Of a stretch of 39,692 bases of DNA, positions 1 to 8,558 are shown in pieces. Position 1 is the first letter of the stretch, and every line of letters begins with the position of its first letter. The position numbers and the translations under genes are program-made. The notes beneath the pieces are model-generated. The model was given only the letters and a program-made list of their open reading frames with translations, did no database searches and had not been told where the DNA came from. Origin of the DNA: Erythrobacter sp. WG (GTDB lineage Bacteria; Pseudomonadota; Alphaproteobacteria; Sphingomonadales; Sphingomonadaceae). The stretch is from assembly GCF_026586795.1 (NCBI RefSeq), contig NZ_JAPFGY010000031.1, positions 1-39,692 on the forward strand. Direction: 5' to 3'.

Positions 1-134
1 GCTGCGGTCGGCGCCGGGGTCGCCCCCTCGCCGCCTTCGCCGCCCGCCTCGCCGCCGCTGCACGCGGCGAGCAGCCCGCCCGCAAGCGCCGTGCCGAGGC
101 CGAGCTGGGTCCAGATCCTGAGGGTGCTGTTCAT
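1..134 (-). CDS. Putative lipoprotein, N-terminal fragment
   Basis: The minus strand reads an ATG at 134 and stays open to the window edge, giving 44 residues. It begins MNSTLRIWTQLG, continues with a hydrophobic stretch and ends in the lipobox LLAAC, with the modified cysteine at about residue 25. A Gly/Glu-rich linker (SGGEAGGEGGEG) follows, then a Pro/Ala/Thr stretch, as is usual for a flexible tether behind a lipidated cysteine. An AAGGA ribosome-binding sequence lies about 11 bases upstream. The protein is therefore predicted to be anchored in the inner or outer membrane facing the periplasm. The functional domain lies outside the window, so no function can be given. It is divergent from the DUF1826 gene and shares its short upstream region, including the AT-rich site at 255-276. 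Confidence 0.75.
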   Translation of the reverse strand, partial: MNSTLRIWTQLGLGTALAGGLLAACSGGEAGGEGGEGATPAPTA

Positions 135-254
135 CGGAGACGGTGTCCTTGTGCAGGGAAATGCGTGGGGCGCTCCTTGGCCCAGATGATAATCGCTCGC
201 AAGAGCCTTTTGAGGCCAGAGCCTTGCCACCCCGTCGCTCTAGCGATAAGGGAT

Positions 255-276
255 GATACAACATTACGTTATTTTC
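255..276. promoter_or_regulatory. Candidate Zur/Fur-family operator
   Basis: An AT-rich 22-base stretch stands out from its roughly 70% GC surroundings. It has the partial dyad GAxA...TA...TxTC around the core ACATTACGTT. It ends 17 bases before the DUF1826 start and sits in the divergent space shared with the lipoprotein gene. DUF1826 genes are often found in zinc-limitation (Zur) regulons, which is why Zur is proposed. The dyad is weak (about 10 of 22 positions), so this could equally be a simple promoter -10 region. Confidence 0.3.
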
Positions 277-292
277 CGGGAACACCCAACCC

Positions 293-949
293 ATGGCCAC
301 CCTGCTGGACCCCTCTGCCACGATCAGCGAGAATTCCGGGGTGCTCCGGCGAATCGCCGATCCGGATTGCAGCCTCGCGGTCTGGCGCCGCGCGCCCTTC
401 GCCGACTTCGCGCCGCTGGTGGAGGGGACGCCCCACGACCTGCGCTTCACGGCCGAGCCCGAGGGGCTTGCCGACCGGCTCGCCGCGGAGCTCGCGGCGG
501 GTGGTTTCGGCGGCGGGGCGGCGCTGCACCGCGCGCTCGCCGAGGACACGGCGGGCCTCGCGCGGCTGTTCTGCGATGCGCTCGCGCTCGCACGCTTCGA
601 GCTGCGGCTCGAGGTGGTGCGCAGCGATTCCTGCCGCAAGTTCCACGCCGACTATGTCACCGCCCGGCTCATCACCACCTATGTTGGCGAAGGCACGGAC
701 TGGCTCGACCATGCGGACGCCGACCGGGTCGCCGCGGGGGAGGAGCCTTTCCGCATCAACCGCCTCGACGCCTTCGATGTCGGCCTGTTCAAGGGCAAGC
801 TCGGCGCGGGTCGCCCGGCGATCCACCGCTCGCCGCCCATCGTCGGCACCAGGGGCGGCGCGCGGCTGCTGCTGGTGCTGAACCCCGATGCGGCGGCGAT
901 TGCCGGAACGTCGCATTCGCCCCTTCCGCCGCCCCGCCATCTCGCCTAA
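293..949 (+). CDS. DUF1826 family protein
   Basis: This 218-residue protein has the hallmark DUF1826 motif around residues 116-138: SCRKFHADYVTARLITTY followed by GEGTDWL. It contains conserved Cys and His residues and an H-x-D pair that could bind metal. No signal peptide or membrane segment is visible, so it should be cytoplasmic. The ATG at 293 is chosen because the family homology begins near it and the AT-rich regulatory stretch lies immediately upstream. DUF1826 has no established biochemical activity; in other proteobacteria it is associated with zinc-responsive genes, including COG0523 GTPases, and a role in zinc limitation is an inference from that. The next gene, the peptidase, starts 56 bases later and may be independent. 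Confidence 0.8.
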   Translation: MATLLDPSATISENSGVLRRIADPDCSLAVWRRAPFADFAPLVEGTPHDLRFTAEPEGLADRLAAELAAGGFGGGAALHRALAEDTAGLARLFCDALALARFELRLEVVRSDSCRKFHADYVTARLITTYVGEGTDWLDHADADRVAAGEEPFRINRLDAFDVGLFKGKLGAGRPAIHRSPPIVGTRGGARLLLVLNPDAAAIAGTSHSPLPPPRHLA

Positions 950-1005
950 CACGCGCGCCATGCGCCAAGCGGCGCGTTCAATGCCTTGAGAGAGGGTACC
1001 CGACG

Positions 1006-3138
1006 ATGAAGAAGTTCCTGCTGGCCGGGGCGTCCGCCCTGATCGCCGCCCTGCCGCACGCCGCCATGGCAGACGAGGGGATGTGGTTGCCGAGCCAGAC
1101 CGCCGCGATCGCCGAACAGATGAAGGCCGCCGGGCTCGAGCTCGATGCCAAGACCCTGGGCGACCTCCAGCGCCCGCCGCTCACTGCGATCGCCTCGCTG
1201 GGCGGCTGTTCGGCCGCGTTCCTCTCGCCCGAAGGCCTGGTGGCGACCAACCACCACTGCGTGGCGGGATCGCTCCAGTACAATTCCTCGCCGCAGAACG
1301 ACTACCTCACCAACGGCTTCCTTGCGAAGACGCTGGCGGACGAACTGCCTGCCGCGCCCGGTAGCCGGGTCTACGTGATCGAGGACCTGCGCGATGTCAC
1401 CGCCGCCATGCTCAAGGGCGCCGAGAAGCTCGATGGGCGCGCCCGCTATGACCGCCTGCAGGCCAACCGCACCGCGCTGATCGAGGCGTGCGAACGCCAA
1501 GCCAACCGCCGCTGCGACGTGCGCGCCTATTTCGGCGGGGCGCAGTACTGGCTCCAGCAGCAGCTCGAGATCAAGGACGTGCGGCTCGTCTATGCGCCGG
1601 CCGGCGGGGTCGGCAATTTCGGCGGCGAGAAGGACAACTGGATGTGGCCGCGCCACACCGGCGACTTCTCCTTCTACCGCGCCTATGTCGCGCCCGACGG
1701 TTCCTCGGCGACCTTCAGCAAGGACAACGTGCCGTTCAAGCCCAAGGCCTGGCTGCCGATCGCCAAGCAGGGCGTCAAGGAAGGCGATTTCGTGATGGTC
1801 GCGGGCTTCCCCGGCGTGACCGAACGCCTGCGCACCGCCGAGGAGGCGCGCTTCTACTACGAGGAACTCTACCCCTATCAGCAGAAGATGCTCGCCACCT
1901 ATGGTGACCGCATCGACGAGCTGACCGAGGGCAATCAGGCGGCGACCATCGCCTATGCCGCGACGCTGCAAGGCGTGGAGAACTACGAGAAGAAGATCGC
2001 CGGGCAGCTTGCCGGGGCCGACGCCATTTCGCTCGTCGCCAAGAAGCAGGCCGAGGAAGCCGCCTTCCGGGCGTGGATCAAGGCTGATGCGGGGCGCGAG
2101 GCGAAGTACGGCGCGGCGCTTGCCGAGCTCGACCGGCTGGTGCTCGAGAGCGACAGCACCGCGCTCGCCGACGCCAAGAAGGGGATGCTCGCGCGCGGCC
2201 AGCTCTACGGCGCGGCGCGCACGCTCTACCGCTGGGCACTCGAGCAGGCCAAGCCCGAGAAGGACCGCGAGCCGGGGTATCAGGAGCGCGACCGCACCTT
2301 CATGACCCAGCGGATGCAGATCATCGAGCGCCGCTACGTGCCCGCGATCGACCAGGCGCTGTGGGCGGACGGCATCGCCGAATACCGCACGCTGCCGGCC
2401 GAGCAGCGGATCAAGAGCTTCGATGCCTTCATGGAAGGCCGCGACCTTGCCTCCTTCTATGCCGCAACCGAGCTCGGCAACACCGCCAAGCGCATGGAGT
2501 GGATGGGCAAGTCGCCGGAGGATTTCCGCGCCTCGAGCGATCCCTTCATCCGGCTCGCCGTCGCCACTTCCGATGAAGCGCTGGCAGGCGAGGCGGCCGA
2601 CAAGGCGCTGTCGGGCAAGGTCCAGAAGGCCCGCTCGGCGGTGATGGAAGCGCGGCTCGCCTATGCCGCCTCGCAAGGCCGGGCGATGTACCCCGACGCC
2701 AACGGCTCGCTGCGCTTCACCTACGGCAAGGTCACCGGCAAGAAGGTCGACGGACAGGTCTGGACGCCCTTCACGACGGCGGAAGGTCTCCTCGCCAAGC
2801 ACACCGGGCGCGGCGAATTCAACGCGCCGGCCAAGATGATCGACCTCATCAAGGCCAAGGACTATGGCCGCTATGCGGCGGCGGAACTGGGCACGCTGCC
2901 GGTGGACTTCATGTCGACGGTCGACATCACCAACGGCAACTCGGGCTCCTCGACGCTGAATGCGAAGGGCGAGTTCGTGGGCCTTGCCTTCGACGGCACG
3001 ATCGAGGGCGTGGTCAGCGACTGGATGTACGATCCGGCGATCAACCGCACGATCCACGTCGACAGCCGCTTCATGCTGTGGACCATGGAGAAGGTCGACG
3101 GGGCGCAGCGCCTGCTCAAAGAAATGGGCGTCCAGTAA
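1006..3138 (+). CDS. S46 family dipeptidyl-peptidase (DPP7-like)
   Basis: This 710-residue protein has a clear signal peptide (residues 1-22, ending AAMA) and should act in the periplasm, removing dipeptides from peptide N-termini. The S46 triad is visible: His83/84 in ATNHHC, Asp220 in RHTGDF, and nucleophile Ser646 in NGNSGSS. Gly664, 18 residues after the serine, occupies the position that is Gly in DPP7 (broad or hydrophobic P1 preference) and Arg in DPP11 (Asp/Glu preference), so DPP7-type specificity is predicted. The usual proline after GNSGS is replaced by serine. The frame stays open far upstream, but the ATG at 1006 gives the signal peptide and has a GAGAGAGGG ribosome-binding site. 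Length matches the family (about 700 residues). Confidence 0.92.
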   Translation: MKKFLLAGASALIAALPHAAMADEGMWLPSQTAAIAEQMKAAGLELDAKTLGDLQRPPLTAIASLGGCSAAFLSPEGLVATNHHCVAGSLQYNSSPQNDYLTNGFLAKTLADELPAAPGSRVYVIEDLRDVTAAMLKGAEKLDGRARYDRLQANRTALIEACERQANRRCDVRAYFGGAQYWLQQQLEIKDVRLVYAPAGGVGNFGGEKDNWMWPRHTGDFSFYRAYVAPDGSSATFSKDNVPFKPKAWLPIAKQGVKEGDFVMVAGFPGVTERLRTAEEARFYYEELYPYQQKMLATYGDRIDELTEGNQAATIAYAATLQGVENYEKKIAGQLAGADAISLVAKKQAEEAAFRAWIKADAGREAKYGAALAELDRLVLESDSTALADAKKGMLARGQLYGAARTLYRWALEQAKPEKDREPGYQERDRTFMTQRMQIIERRYVPAIDQALWADGIAEYRTLPAEQRIKSFDAFMEGRDLASFYAATELGNTAKRMEWMGKSPEDFRASSDPFIRLAVATSDEALAGEAADKALSGKVQKARSAVMEARLAYAASQGRAMYPDANGSLRFTYGKVTGKKVDGQVWTPFTTAEGLLAKHTGRGEFNAPAKMIDLIKAKDYGRYAAAELGTLPVDFMSTVDITNGNSGSSTLNAKGEFVGLAFDGTIEGVVSDWMYDPAINRTIHVDSRFMLWTMEKVDGAQRLLKEMGVQ

Positions 3139-3228
3139 ACGGCTGGGGGGCCGCGCATCCTCTCCGGCTGCAGCGCCGGAGGGGAGCGGGGGGCTCGGCC
3201 CGGAGGGCCTCGCGCGTGGCCGCTGGCG

Positions 3229-3267
3229 GGGGCCCCTCCCCCTGCCCCCTCCCCGGCGGGGAGAGGG
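3229..3267. repeat. Partial GC-rich intergenic repeat (3139-3480 gap)
   Basis: The 3139-3480 gap (about 340 bases) holds no credible gene. Its first part is a GC-rich tract with short inverted pieces. Around 3229-3267 there are CCCCTCCCC and GGGGAGAGGG blocks resembling the arms of the intergenic repeats at 7256-7402, 11516-11664, 14083-14182 and 28934-29027, but incomplete. The last part, from 3410, carries the conserved motif ahead of glk. Confidence 0.4.
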
Positions 3268-3409
3268 TTCGCGCGCTTGCGCCGCCGCCCCGGGCTTAGA
3301 ACCGGGGCTGCACTTTTCGGTCCTCGCTAGCTCCCTCCATCGGAGGCCGGCTAGGCCTCGGACCCGGCGCAGGCAGGCGCTGCTCGTCCTCGGCGCGGCA
3401 CCGCAGATC

Positions 3410-3423
3410 TGAATAAGTATGCG
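3410..3423 (+). promoter_or_regulatory. Motif TGAATAAGTATGCG upstream of glk
   Basis: The 14-mer TGAATAAGTATGCG occurs here and, identically, at 9989-10002 before zwf; a related copy in reverse orientation is at 8466-8479. It is an imperfect dyad (G-N-ATA..TAT-N-C), as expected for a dimeric helix-turn-helix regulator. It lies 57-66 bases before the glk start, close to the 63-base distance before zwf. Shared control of glk and the ED operon is inferred; the neighbouring LacI regulator (7402-8421) is the obvious candidate. Confidence 0.55.
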
Positions 3424-3489
3424 GCGCGTGGGAATTTCGCGTGCCGCCTGCTAGGCAGCTGGCTCAGGATCGGCGAGGGGATGGTGAGC

Positions 3490-4491
3490 ATGGCGCGCGA
3501 CGTGGTGGTGGTCGATATCGGCGGGACCCATGCCCGCTTCGCGATTGCCGCGATCCTTCCCGACGGGACGATCCAGCTCGGCGAGCCCGAGACGCTCCAC
3601 ACCGCTGACCATGCCAGTTTCCAGACCGCCTGGGAGGCCTTCCGCGCGCGCAAGGGCGGTGCCTTGCCCCCAGCCGTCAGCATGGCGATTGCCGGACCGG
3701 TCGGCACGCCGGGCAATCCCAATCCCGTGATCCGCTTCACCAACAACCCGTGGATCATCCGCCCGGCGCTGATCCCGGAGAAGCTGGGCGTTGCCGACTA
3801 CACCCTCGTCAACGATTTCGCCGCCGTCGCCCATGCCGTGGCGCGCGCCGACGACAGCCAGTTCCTGCACCTTGCCGGACCCGATGCGCCCCTCGGGCGC
3901 GAGGGCACGATCAGCGTGATCGGGCCGGGGACCGGATTGGGGGTCGCGCACCTTTACCGTTCGGGCGAGCATTACCGCGTGCAGGCGACCGAAGGCGGGC
4001 ACATCGACTTCGCCCCATTGGACAGCATCGAGGACGCGATCCTCGCCCGCCTGCGCCGCCGCCACAACCGCGTCTCGGTGGAGCGCGTGGTCGCCGGCCC
4101 CGGCATCGTCGACATCTACCAGGCACTCGCCGCGCTCGAGCACCGCACCGTGCCCGAGCGCGACGCGGTCGAGATCTGGACCCTTGCGGCAGGCGGCGAG
4201 GATTCGCTCGCCGCCGCTGCCGTGGACCGCTTCTGCCTTGCGCTGGGATCGGTCGCGGGCGACCTTGCGCTGGCGCAGGGCGGCTTTGCGGGCGTGTGCA
4301 TCGCCGGGGGGCTCGGCTATCGCATCCGCGAGACCCTGCTGACCTCGGGCTTCGCCGCGCGCTTCAAGGCCAAGGGGCGTTTCGAGAGCCTGATGGCCTC
4401 GATACCGGTCAAGCTGATCGTCCACCCGCAGCCTGGCCTGTTCGGCGCGGCGGCGGCCTTTGCCGCCGAGCACCCGGCGGCGGCGACATGA
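3490..4491 (+). CDS. glk: Glucokinase
   Basis: This cytoplasmic protein of about 333 residues belongs to the Glk family (not ROK) and phosphorylates glucose to glucose 6-phosphate with ATP. Visible family features are the N-terminal phosphate-binding loop VDIGGTHARFAIA, SMAIAGPV, the substrate-binding NDFAAVAHA, a VIGPGTGLGVA loop and EGGHIDFAP. The reading frame also offers an ATG at 3481, but GAGGGG would abut that start, whereas it lies nine bases before the ATG at 3490. The stop overlaps the next gene's start (ATGA at 4488-4491), so the two are translationally coupled. In this window it would phosphorylate glucose delivered by the 8559 transporter, by sucrose cleavage and by the predicted sulfoquinovose pathway. 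Confidence 0.9.
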   Translation: MARDVVVVDIGGTHARFAIAAILPDGTIQLGEPETLHTADHASFQTAWEAFRARKGGALPPAVSMAIAGPVGTPGNPNPVIRFTNNPWIIRPALIPEKLGVADYTLVNDFAAVAHAVARADDSQFLHLAGPDAPLGREGTISVIGPGTGLGVAHLYRSGEHYRVQATEGGHIDFAPLDSIEDAILARLRRRHNRVSVERVVAGPGIVDIYQALAALEHRTVPERDAVEIWTLAAGGEDSLAAAAVDRFCLALGSVAGDLALAQGGFAGVCIAGGLGYRIRETLLTSGFAARFKAKGRFESLMASIPVKLIVHPQPGLFGAAAAFAAEHPAAAT

Positions 4492-7256
4492 GGAGCCTCG
4501 CGGACCTCGAATCCCGGCTCGGCGCGCTCCACGAGCGGACCCGCGAGACGCCGCTGTTCAACCCGGTGTTCCAGCTTTCGCTCGACATCTCGCGGGCGCT
4601 GGAAGGGGGCGGGGTCAGCCTCGATGACCTTGCCGCGCTGGTGGCGGGACTCGAATGCGACGGACTCAAGGCCCGCGCGAACCGGTTGCGCGCGCTGGTG
4701 ACGCCGCAGGCCCCGCCCGCGCCGCTGGCCGCAGAAGGGGAGGATTTCGAATGCTTCGCCGCGCGCTGGGAGCGCCCGCAGCTGCACGCGGTCTTCACCG
4801 CGCACCCGACCTTCCTCCTCACGCCGGCGCAGAGCGCGGGCGTCGCAGCGGCAGCCTCGGCGCCGGGCGCGGTCGACGACACGGTCTGCGCCGTTCCGGC
4901 CGACCGCACGGCGGTGACGCTCGAACACGAGCACCGCGCCGCGATGGCGGCGATGGCCCGCGCGCAGGACGCCCGCGATGCGATCGTCGCCCGGCTGCTC
5001 GGGGAGGCACGCGAGCGATGGCCCGAACAGTGGCGCACCCTGCGCCCCCTACCGTTCCGCTTCGCCACCTGGGTCGGCTACGACATGGACGGGCGCACCG
5101 ACATCGGCTGGCACACCTCGATCGGCTTCCGCCTCGCCGAGAAGGCCGAGCGACTGGCCCGCTACACCGCGAGCCTCGAGGTGCTGGACGCAGGCCACCT
5201 GCTGCTCGATACCCTGCGCCCCGCTGCCACCTTCGCCGCCGCGCGGGCGGAGGACTTCGCGGCCGACCTCTCGGGCGCCGAGGCGCTGGCCGCCGCCGCC
5301 AACCGGCTGACGGCGCATAGTCCCGACAACCTCCTCACCCTTGCCCCGATGATCGCCGCACTCGAGGGCGAAGCGGCAGACGCACCGCCGGAGCGCGCCG
5401 CCCGCCTTCTCACCCTCGCTGCCGCGATGCGGGCGGACGGATTGGGCATGGGCTGGATCCACTTCCGGGTGAACGCCAAGCAGCTTCACAACGCGGTGCG
5501 CCGCCGATTGGGCGAAGATGCCGAGGTGCTCGACCTCGCCAGCAAGGGCGCGATTGCGACCCTGCGCAAGCTGGTCGAGGAAGCGCGCCCGCTGCGCACC
5601 AACTTCGCCGCGCTCGCCACCGAAAGCTCGACCGCGATCCGCCAGTTTCTCGCCATGGCGCAGATCCTCAAGCATATCGATGCCGACGCGCCGATCCGGA
5701 TGCTGGTGGCCGAGTGCGAGCAGCCTGCAACGGTGCTCGCCGCGCTCTATTTCGCCAAGCTGTTCGGGGTGGATGAGAAGGTCGATGTCTCGCCCCTGTT
5801 CGAGACCGAGACCGCGCTCGAACACGGCGGGCGTTTCCTCGATGCATTGCTCGCCGAGCCCGCCTACCGCGCCTATGCCCGCGCGCGGGGGCGGGTCGCG
5901 GTGCAGACCGGGTTCTCGGACGCCGGGCGCTTCGTCGGTCAGGTGCCCGCCGCGCTCGCCATCGAGCGCCTCCAGGGCCGGCTCGCCGAGGCGATGGCGG
6001 CGAACGGCCTCGGCGATGTGGCGGCGCTCGTCTTCAACACCCACGGCGAAAGCATGGGTCGCGGGGCGCACCCGGCTTCGCTGAAAGACCGGCTCGAATG
6101 GCCGCTCTCCCCATGGGCACGGCGCAGGTTCGCCCGCGCCGGGATAAGGCTCGAGCCAGAGGTCAGCTTCCAGGGCGGCGACGGCTACCTGTTCTTCGCC
6201 ACGCCCGAACTGGCGCTCGCGACGCTCAGCCGGATTGCCGAGGCGCGCCCGGCGGAGGCCGACACGCAAGCCCCGGCCGATCCCTTCTATCACCGCACCG
6301 ATGTGAGCCTGGACTTCTACCGGGCGGTGAAGGAGCATCAGGGCGATCACCTCGCCAGCCGCACCTATGCCCGCGCGGTGACGGCCTTCGGGCTGGGGCT
6401 CCTGAACCCCACCGGCAGCCGCGTCTCGCGCCGCCAGAGCGACATCAGCGCCGACCGCGAGATGAGCCTCAGGCAGATCCGCGCGATCCCGCACAACGCG
6501 ATCCTCCAGCAACTGGGCTACCCCGTCAACGTCATCGCCGGGATCGGCAGCGCGGCCGACGGGAACCGCGAGGAGATCGCTGCCTTGCTTGCGGAATCCC
6601 CCCGCGGGCGGCAGATCATGCGGCTCGTCAGGGCCGCCAATGCGCTCGCCAGCATCAAGACCGTCGCGGCCTATGGCGAGCTGTTCAATTCGGCCTATTG
6701 GGCGAGCCGCACCTATCGCGGCACCGAGGACCACCTCGCGCCCGCCTGCGCGGCGCTGGCCGAGTATCTCGTCGGCGACGATCGGACGGGGGTGTTCCGC
6801 CGCCTCGCCTCGCGCCTCAGGATCGATGCGCTGAAGCTGCACCGCCTGCTGGCGCTCCTGCCCGGCGAGAGCGGTGCGGGCGAGGCGCGCGAGCAGGTGC
6901 GCCGCCGGATCGGGGTGCTCCAGGCGCTGCGGCTGGCGCTGCTCCAGCATATGCTGCTGAAGATCGTCGCGGTCCCGGCCTTCAGCCGGGCGAACGACAT
7001 CAGCCGCAGCGACGTGATCGAGATGGTGCTGACGCTGCGGGTGGAGGAAGCCCTCGCCCAGCTGCGCCGCGCCTTCCCGGTGCGCGTCCCCGGCCCGCGC
7101 GATTTCCCCCTGGACGAGCCGAGCGACTACCCGGACGGCGGCGAGGAAGGCTACGGCGCCTACGAGCGCGACTTCATGACGCCCATCGCGCGGGCGCAGG
7201 CGCTCTCGCTGCGCATTGCCACCGCCATCGCCAACGAATTCGGCGCGCACGGGTAA
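4488..7256 (+). CDS. ppc: Divergent phosphoenolpyruvate carboxylase-like protein
   Basis: The 922 residues match the length and overall motif order of PEP carboxylase, which makes oxaloacetate from PEP and bicarbonate. Conserved pieces are TAHPT (His106, equivalent to E. coli His138), LFET, GFSD (metal ligand Asp478), MGRG (Arg525, equivalent to Arg587), SRRQS and LRQIRAIPHN. Several active-site positions differ from my recollection of the E. coli enzyme: FHGRGG is FNTHGE (His579 to Asn517, Arg581 to His519), and Lys546 is Arg481. The GGNRDGNP loop is GYDMDGRTD. The gene is coupled to glk by an ATGA overlap, so an anaplerotic role in sugar catabolism is sensible, but activity is uncertain. 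It ends exactly at the edge of the 7256 repeat. Confidence 0.75.
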   Translation: MRSLADLESRLGALHERTRETPLFNPVFQLSLDISRALEGGGVSLDDLAALVAGLECDGLKARANRLRALVTPQAPPAPLAAEGEDFECFAARWERPQLHAVFTAHPTFLLTPAQSAGVAAAASAPGAVDDTVCAVPADRTAVTLEHEHRAAMAAMARAQDARDAIVARLLGEARERWPEQWRTLRPLPFRFATWVGYDMDGRTDIGWHTSIGFRLAEKAERLARYTASLEVLDAGHLLLDTLRPAATFAAARAEDFAADLSGAEALAAAANRLTAHSPDNLLTLAPMIAALEGEAADAPPERAARLLTLAAAMRADGLGMGWIHFRVNAKQLHNAVRRRLGEDAEVLDLASKGAIATLRKLVEEARPLRTNFAALATESSTAIRQFLAMAQILKHIDADAPIRMLVAECEQPATVLAALYFAKLFGVDEKVDVSPLFETETALEHGGRFLDALLAEPAYRAYARARGRVAVQTGFSDAGRFVGQVPAALAIERLQGRLAEAMAANGLGDVAALVFNTHGESMGRGAHPASLKDRLEWPLSPWARRRFARAGIRLEPEVSFQGGDGYLFFATPELALATLSRIAEARPAEADTQAPADPFYHRTDVSLDFYRAVKEHQGDHLASRTYARAVTAFGLGLLNPTGSRVSRRQSDISADREMSLRQIRAIPHNAILQQLGYPVNVIAGIGSAADGNREEIAALLAESPRGRQIMRLVRAANALASIKTVAAYGELFNSAYWASRTYRGTEDHLAPACAALAEYLVGDDRTGVFRRLASRLRIDALKLHRLLALLPGESGAGEAREQVRRRIGVLQALRLALLQHMLLKIVAVPAFSRANDISRSDVIEMVLTLRVEEALAQLRRAFPVRVPGPRDFPLDEPSDYPDGGEEGYGAYERDFMTPIARAQALSLRIATAIANEFGAHG

Positions 7257-7402
7257 TCCTCCCCTTCAGGGGAGGGGGACCGCGACCCGCAGGGTCGGGG
7301 TGAAGAGGCGCGCTCGGCTGATCGAAACTTCACGGGTTCGGAGCAGCGGCGCGTGCCCCTCCACCATGCTGCGCATGGTCCCCCTCCCCTGAAGGGGAGG
7401 AT
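7256..7402. repeat. 147-base inverted-repeat element between convergent genes
   Basis: Two perfect 26-base inverted arms (7256-7281 and 7377-7402) frame about 95 bases. Each arm is itself a small palindrome of the type CCCCTTCAGGGG followed by AGGGGGACC. The element exactly fills the space between the TAA stop of the PEP-carboxylase-like gene and the TAA stop of the convergent LacI gene, and its outer bases form part of both stop codons. It may serve as a bidirectional terminator. The related element at 11516-11664 shares the outer arms but not the core. Confidence 0.85.
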
Positions 7403-8421
7403 TACCTTGCCGTGCTTCCCCGCGCGATCAGCTTGACCGGCACGCGGCGGCGGGCGGTGTCGCCTTCGTCCAGCACCGCCTCGACCAGCGCGGCCCCCGC
7501 CTCGGCCGGGTCGGGGGCGATGGTGGTAAGCGGCGGGCGGCTGAAGCGGCCCGCGACGAGATCGTCGAAGCCCATCACCCCGATCTCGCCGGGCACCGCC
7601 ATGTCGGCGGCGGCAAAGGCCTCGAGCGCGCCCAGCGCCATCGCGTCGCAGGCGGCGAAGACCGCGTCGACGCTCTCCCCGCGCTCGATCAACCGCCGCG
7701 CCGCGCGGCGGCCCTCCTCCTCGCGGGTGGGGGCGTTGACGGTGGGGGCAAGGCAGGGTTCGAGACCCGCCGCCCGCATCCCCTCGGCATAGCCCTCCCA
7801 GCGCTCGGTGAACTGCACCTGCGGGGTGTTCAGCGCGCCGAGGAAACAGGGGCGCTTGTAGCCGGCGGCCAGCAGATGCTCGACCGCCAGCCTCCCGGCC
7901 GCACGATTGTCCGAGCGCACCCAATCGAGATCGTCGAAGGGCGAACCCCAGTAGGCGACGCGGCGCCCCTCCGCGTCGAGACCGCGGAAATGCTCCCAGG
8001 CGGCCGCATTGGTGGTCGTGCCGATCACGATCAGCCCGTCCGCGCGGCCCTGTTCCTGATGGTGGCCGAAGAATTCGCCCTCGCGCGACTGGAAGGAGAC
8101 CAGCGTCTCGAACCCGCGTTCGGAGGCGGCGACGCACACAGAACCGAGCAGGGCATAGGCGAAGGGATTGATGCTGGCGGCGCTGTCCCCCTCGCGGCAG
8201 ATCACCACCACCGCCAGCGTGCCGGTCGATCCCCGGCGCAGGCGCGCGGCGCGCTCGTCGACGAAATAACCCAGCGCCTCGGCCGCGGCGATGACCTTGC
8301 GGCGGGTCGCCTCGGCGATGGCGGGCGATCCCGACAGGGCACGGCTGACCGTCGGCTGGCTCACGCCGGCCCGCTCCGCCACATCGAAGGATGTCGGCCG
8401 TCTGCGCGTTCCCGAGGTCAT
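7402..8421 (-). CDS. LacI family transcriptional regulator (glucose/ED locus)
   Basis: This 339-residue protein has a typical LacI-type DNA-binding head (TSFDVAERAGVSQPTVSRALSG, residues about 9-30, with a hinge near 50-60). A periplasmic-binding-protein-like sensor domain follows, with a VMGFDDL motif near the C-terminus and TTIAPDP. It is divergent from a glucose/galactose-type transporter and lies between glk and zwf-edd-eda, so it most likely senses a hexose or a phosphorylated intermediate and controls this locus. The region between it and the transporter holds a degenerate copy of the motif found before glk and zwf, suggesting autoregulation. The effector cannot be read from sequence. 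Confidence 0.9.
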   Translation of the reverse strand: MTSGTRRRPTSFDVAERAGVSQPTVSRALSGSPAIAEATRRKVIAAAEALGYFVDERAARLRRGSTGTLAVVVICREGDSAASINPFAYALLGSVCVAASERGFETLVSFQSREGEFFGHHQEQGRADGLIVIGTTTNAAAWEHFRGLDAEGRRVAYWGSPFDDLDWVRSDNRAAGRLAVEHLLAAGYKRPCFLGALNTPQVQFTERWEGYAEGMRAAGLEPCLAPTVNAPTREEEGRRAARRLIERGESVDAVFAACDAMALGALEAFAAADMAVPGEIGVMGFDDLVAGRFSRPPLTTIAPDPAEAGAALVEAVLDEGDTARRRVPVKLIARGSTAR

Positions 8422-8465
8422 GCCGCCTCTCTACGGCCTGTGGACACCGCCGCGCAAGGCGGGGA

Positions 8466-8479
8466 TGCATTGCTATTCA
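8466..8479 (-). promoter_or_regulatory. Third copy of the glk/zwf motif (degenerate)
   Basis: Read on the minus strand this is TGAATAGCAATGCA. It shares TGAATA-N3-ATGC with the two identical 14-mers at 3410 and 9989, and is itself a dyad matching at 10 of 14 positions. It lies 44 bases upstream of the LacI start and 79 bases upstream of the transporter start, a position suited to regulating both divergent genes. Confidence 0.45.
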
Positions 8480-8558
8480 CTCTGGCCATGTCGCAGCCGC
8501 TCGCGCAAAGCTGCGGCCGAGGACGGCCCGGGAGACGGGTCGCAGGGGAGAGAGACGA

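Noticed and set aside
7256..7402. Insertion sequence or miniature transposable element
   Set aside because: There are inverted arms but no visible target-site duplication or transposase, so it is recorded only as a repeat.
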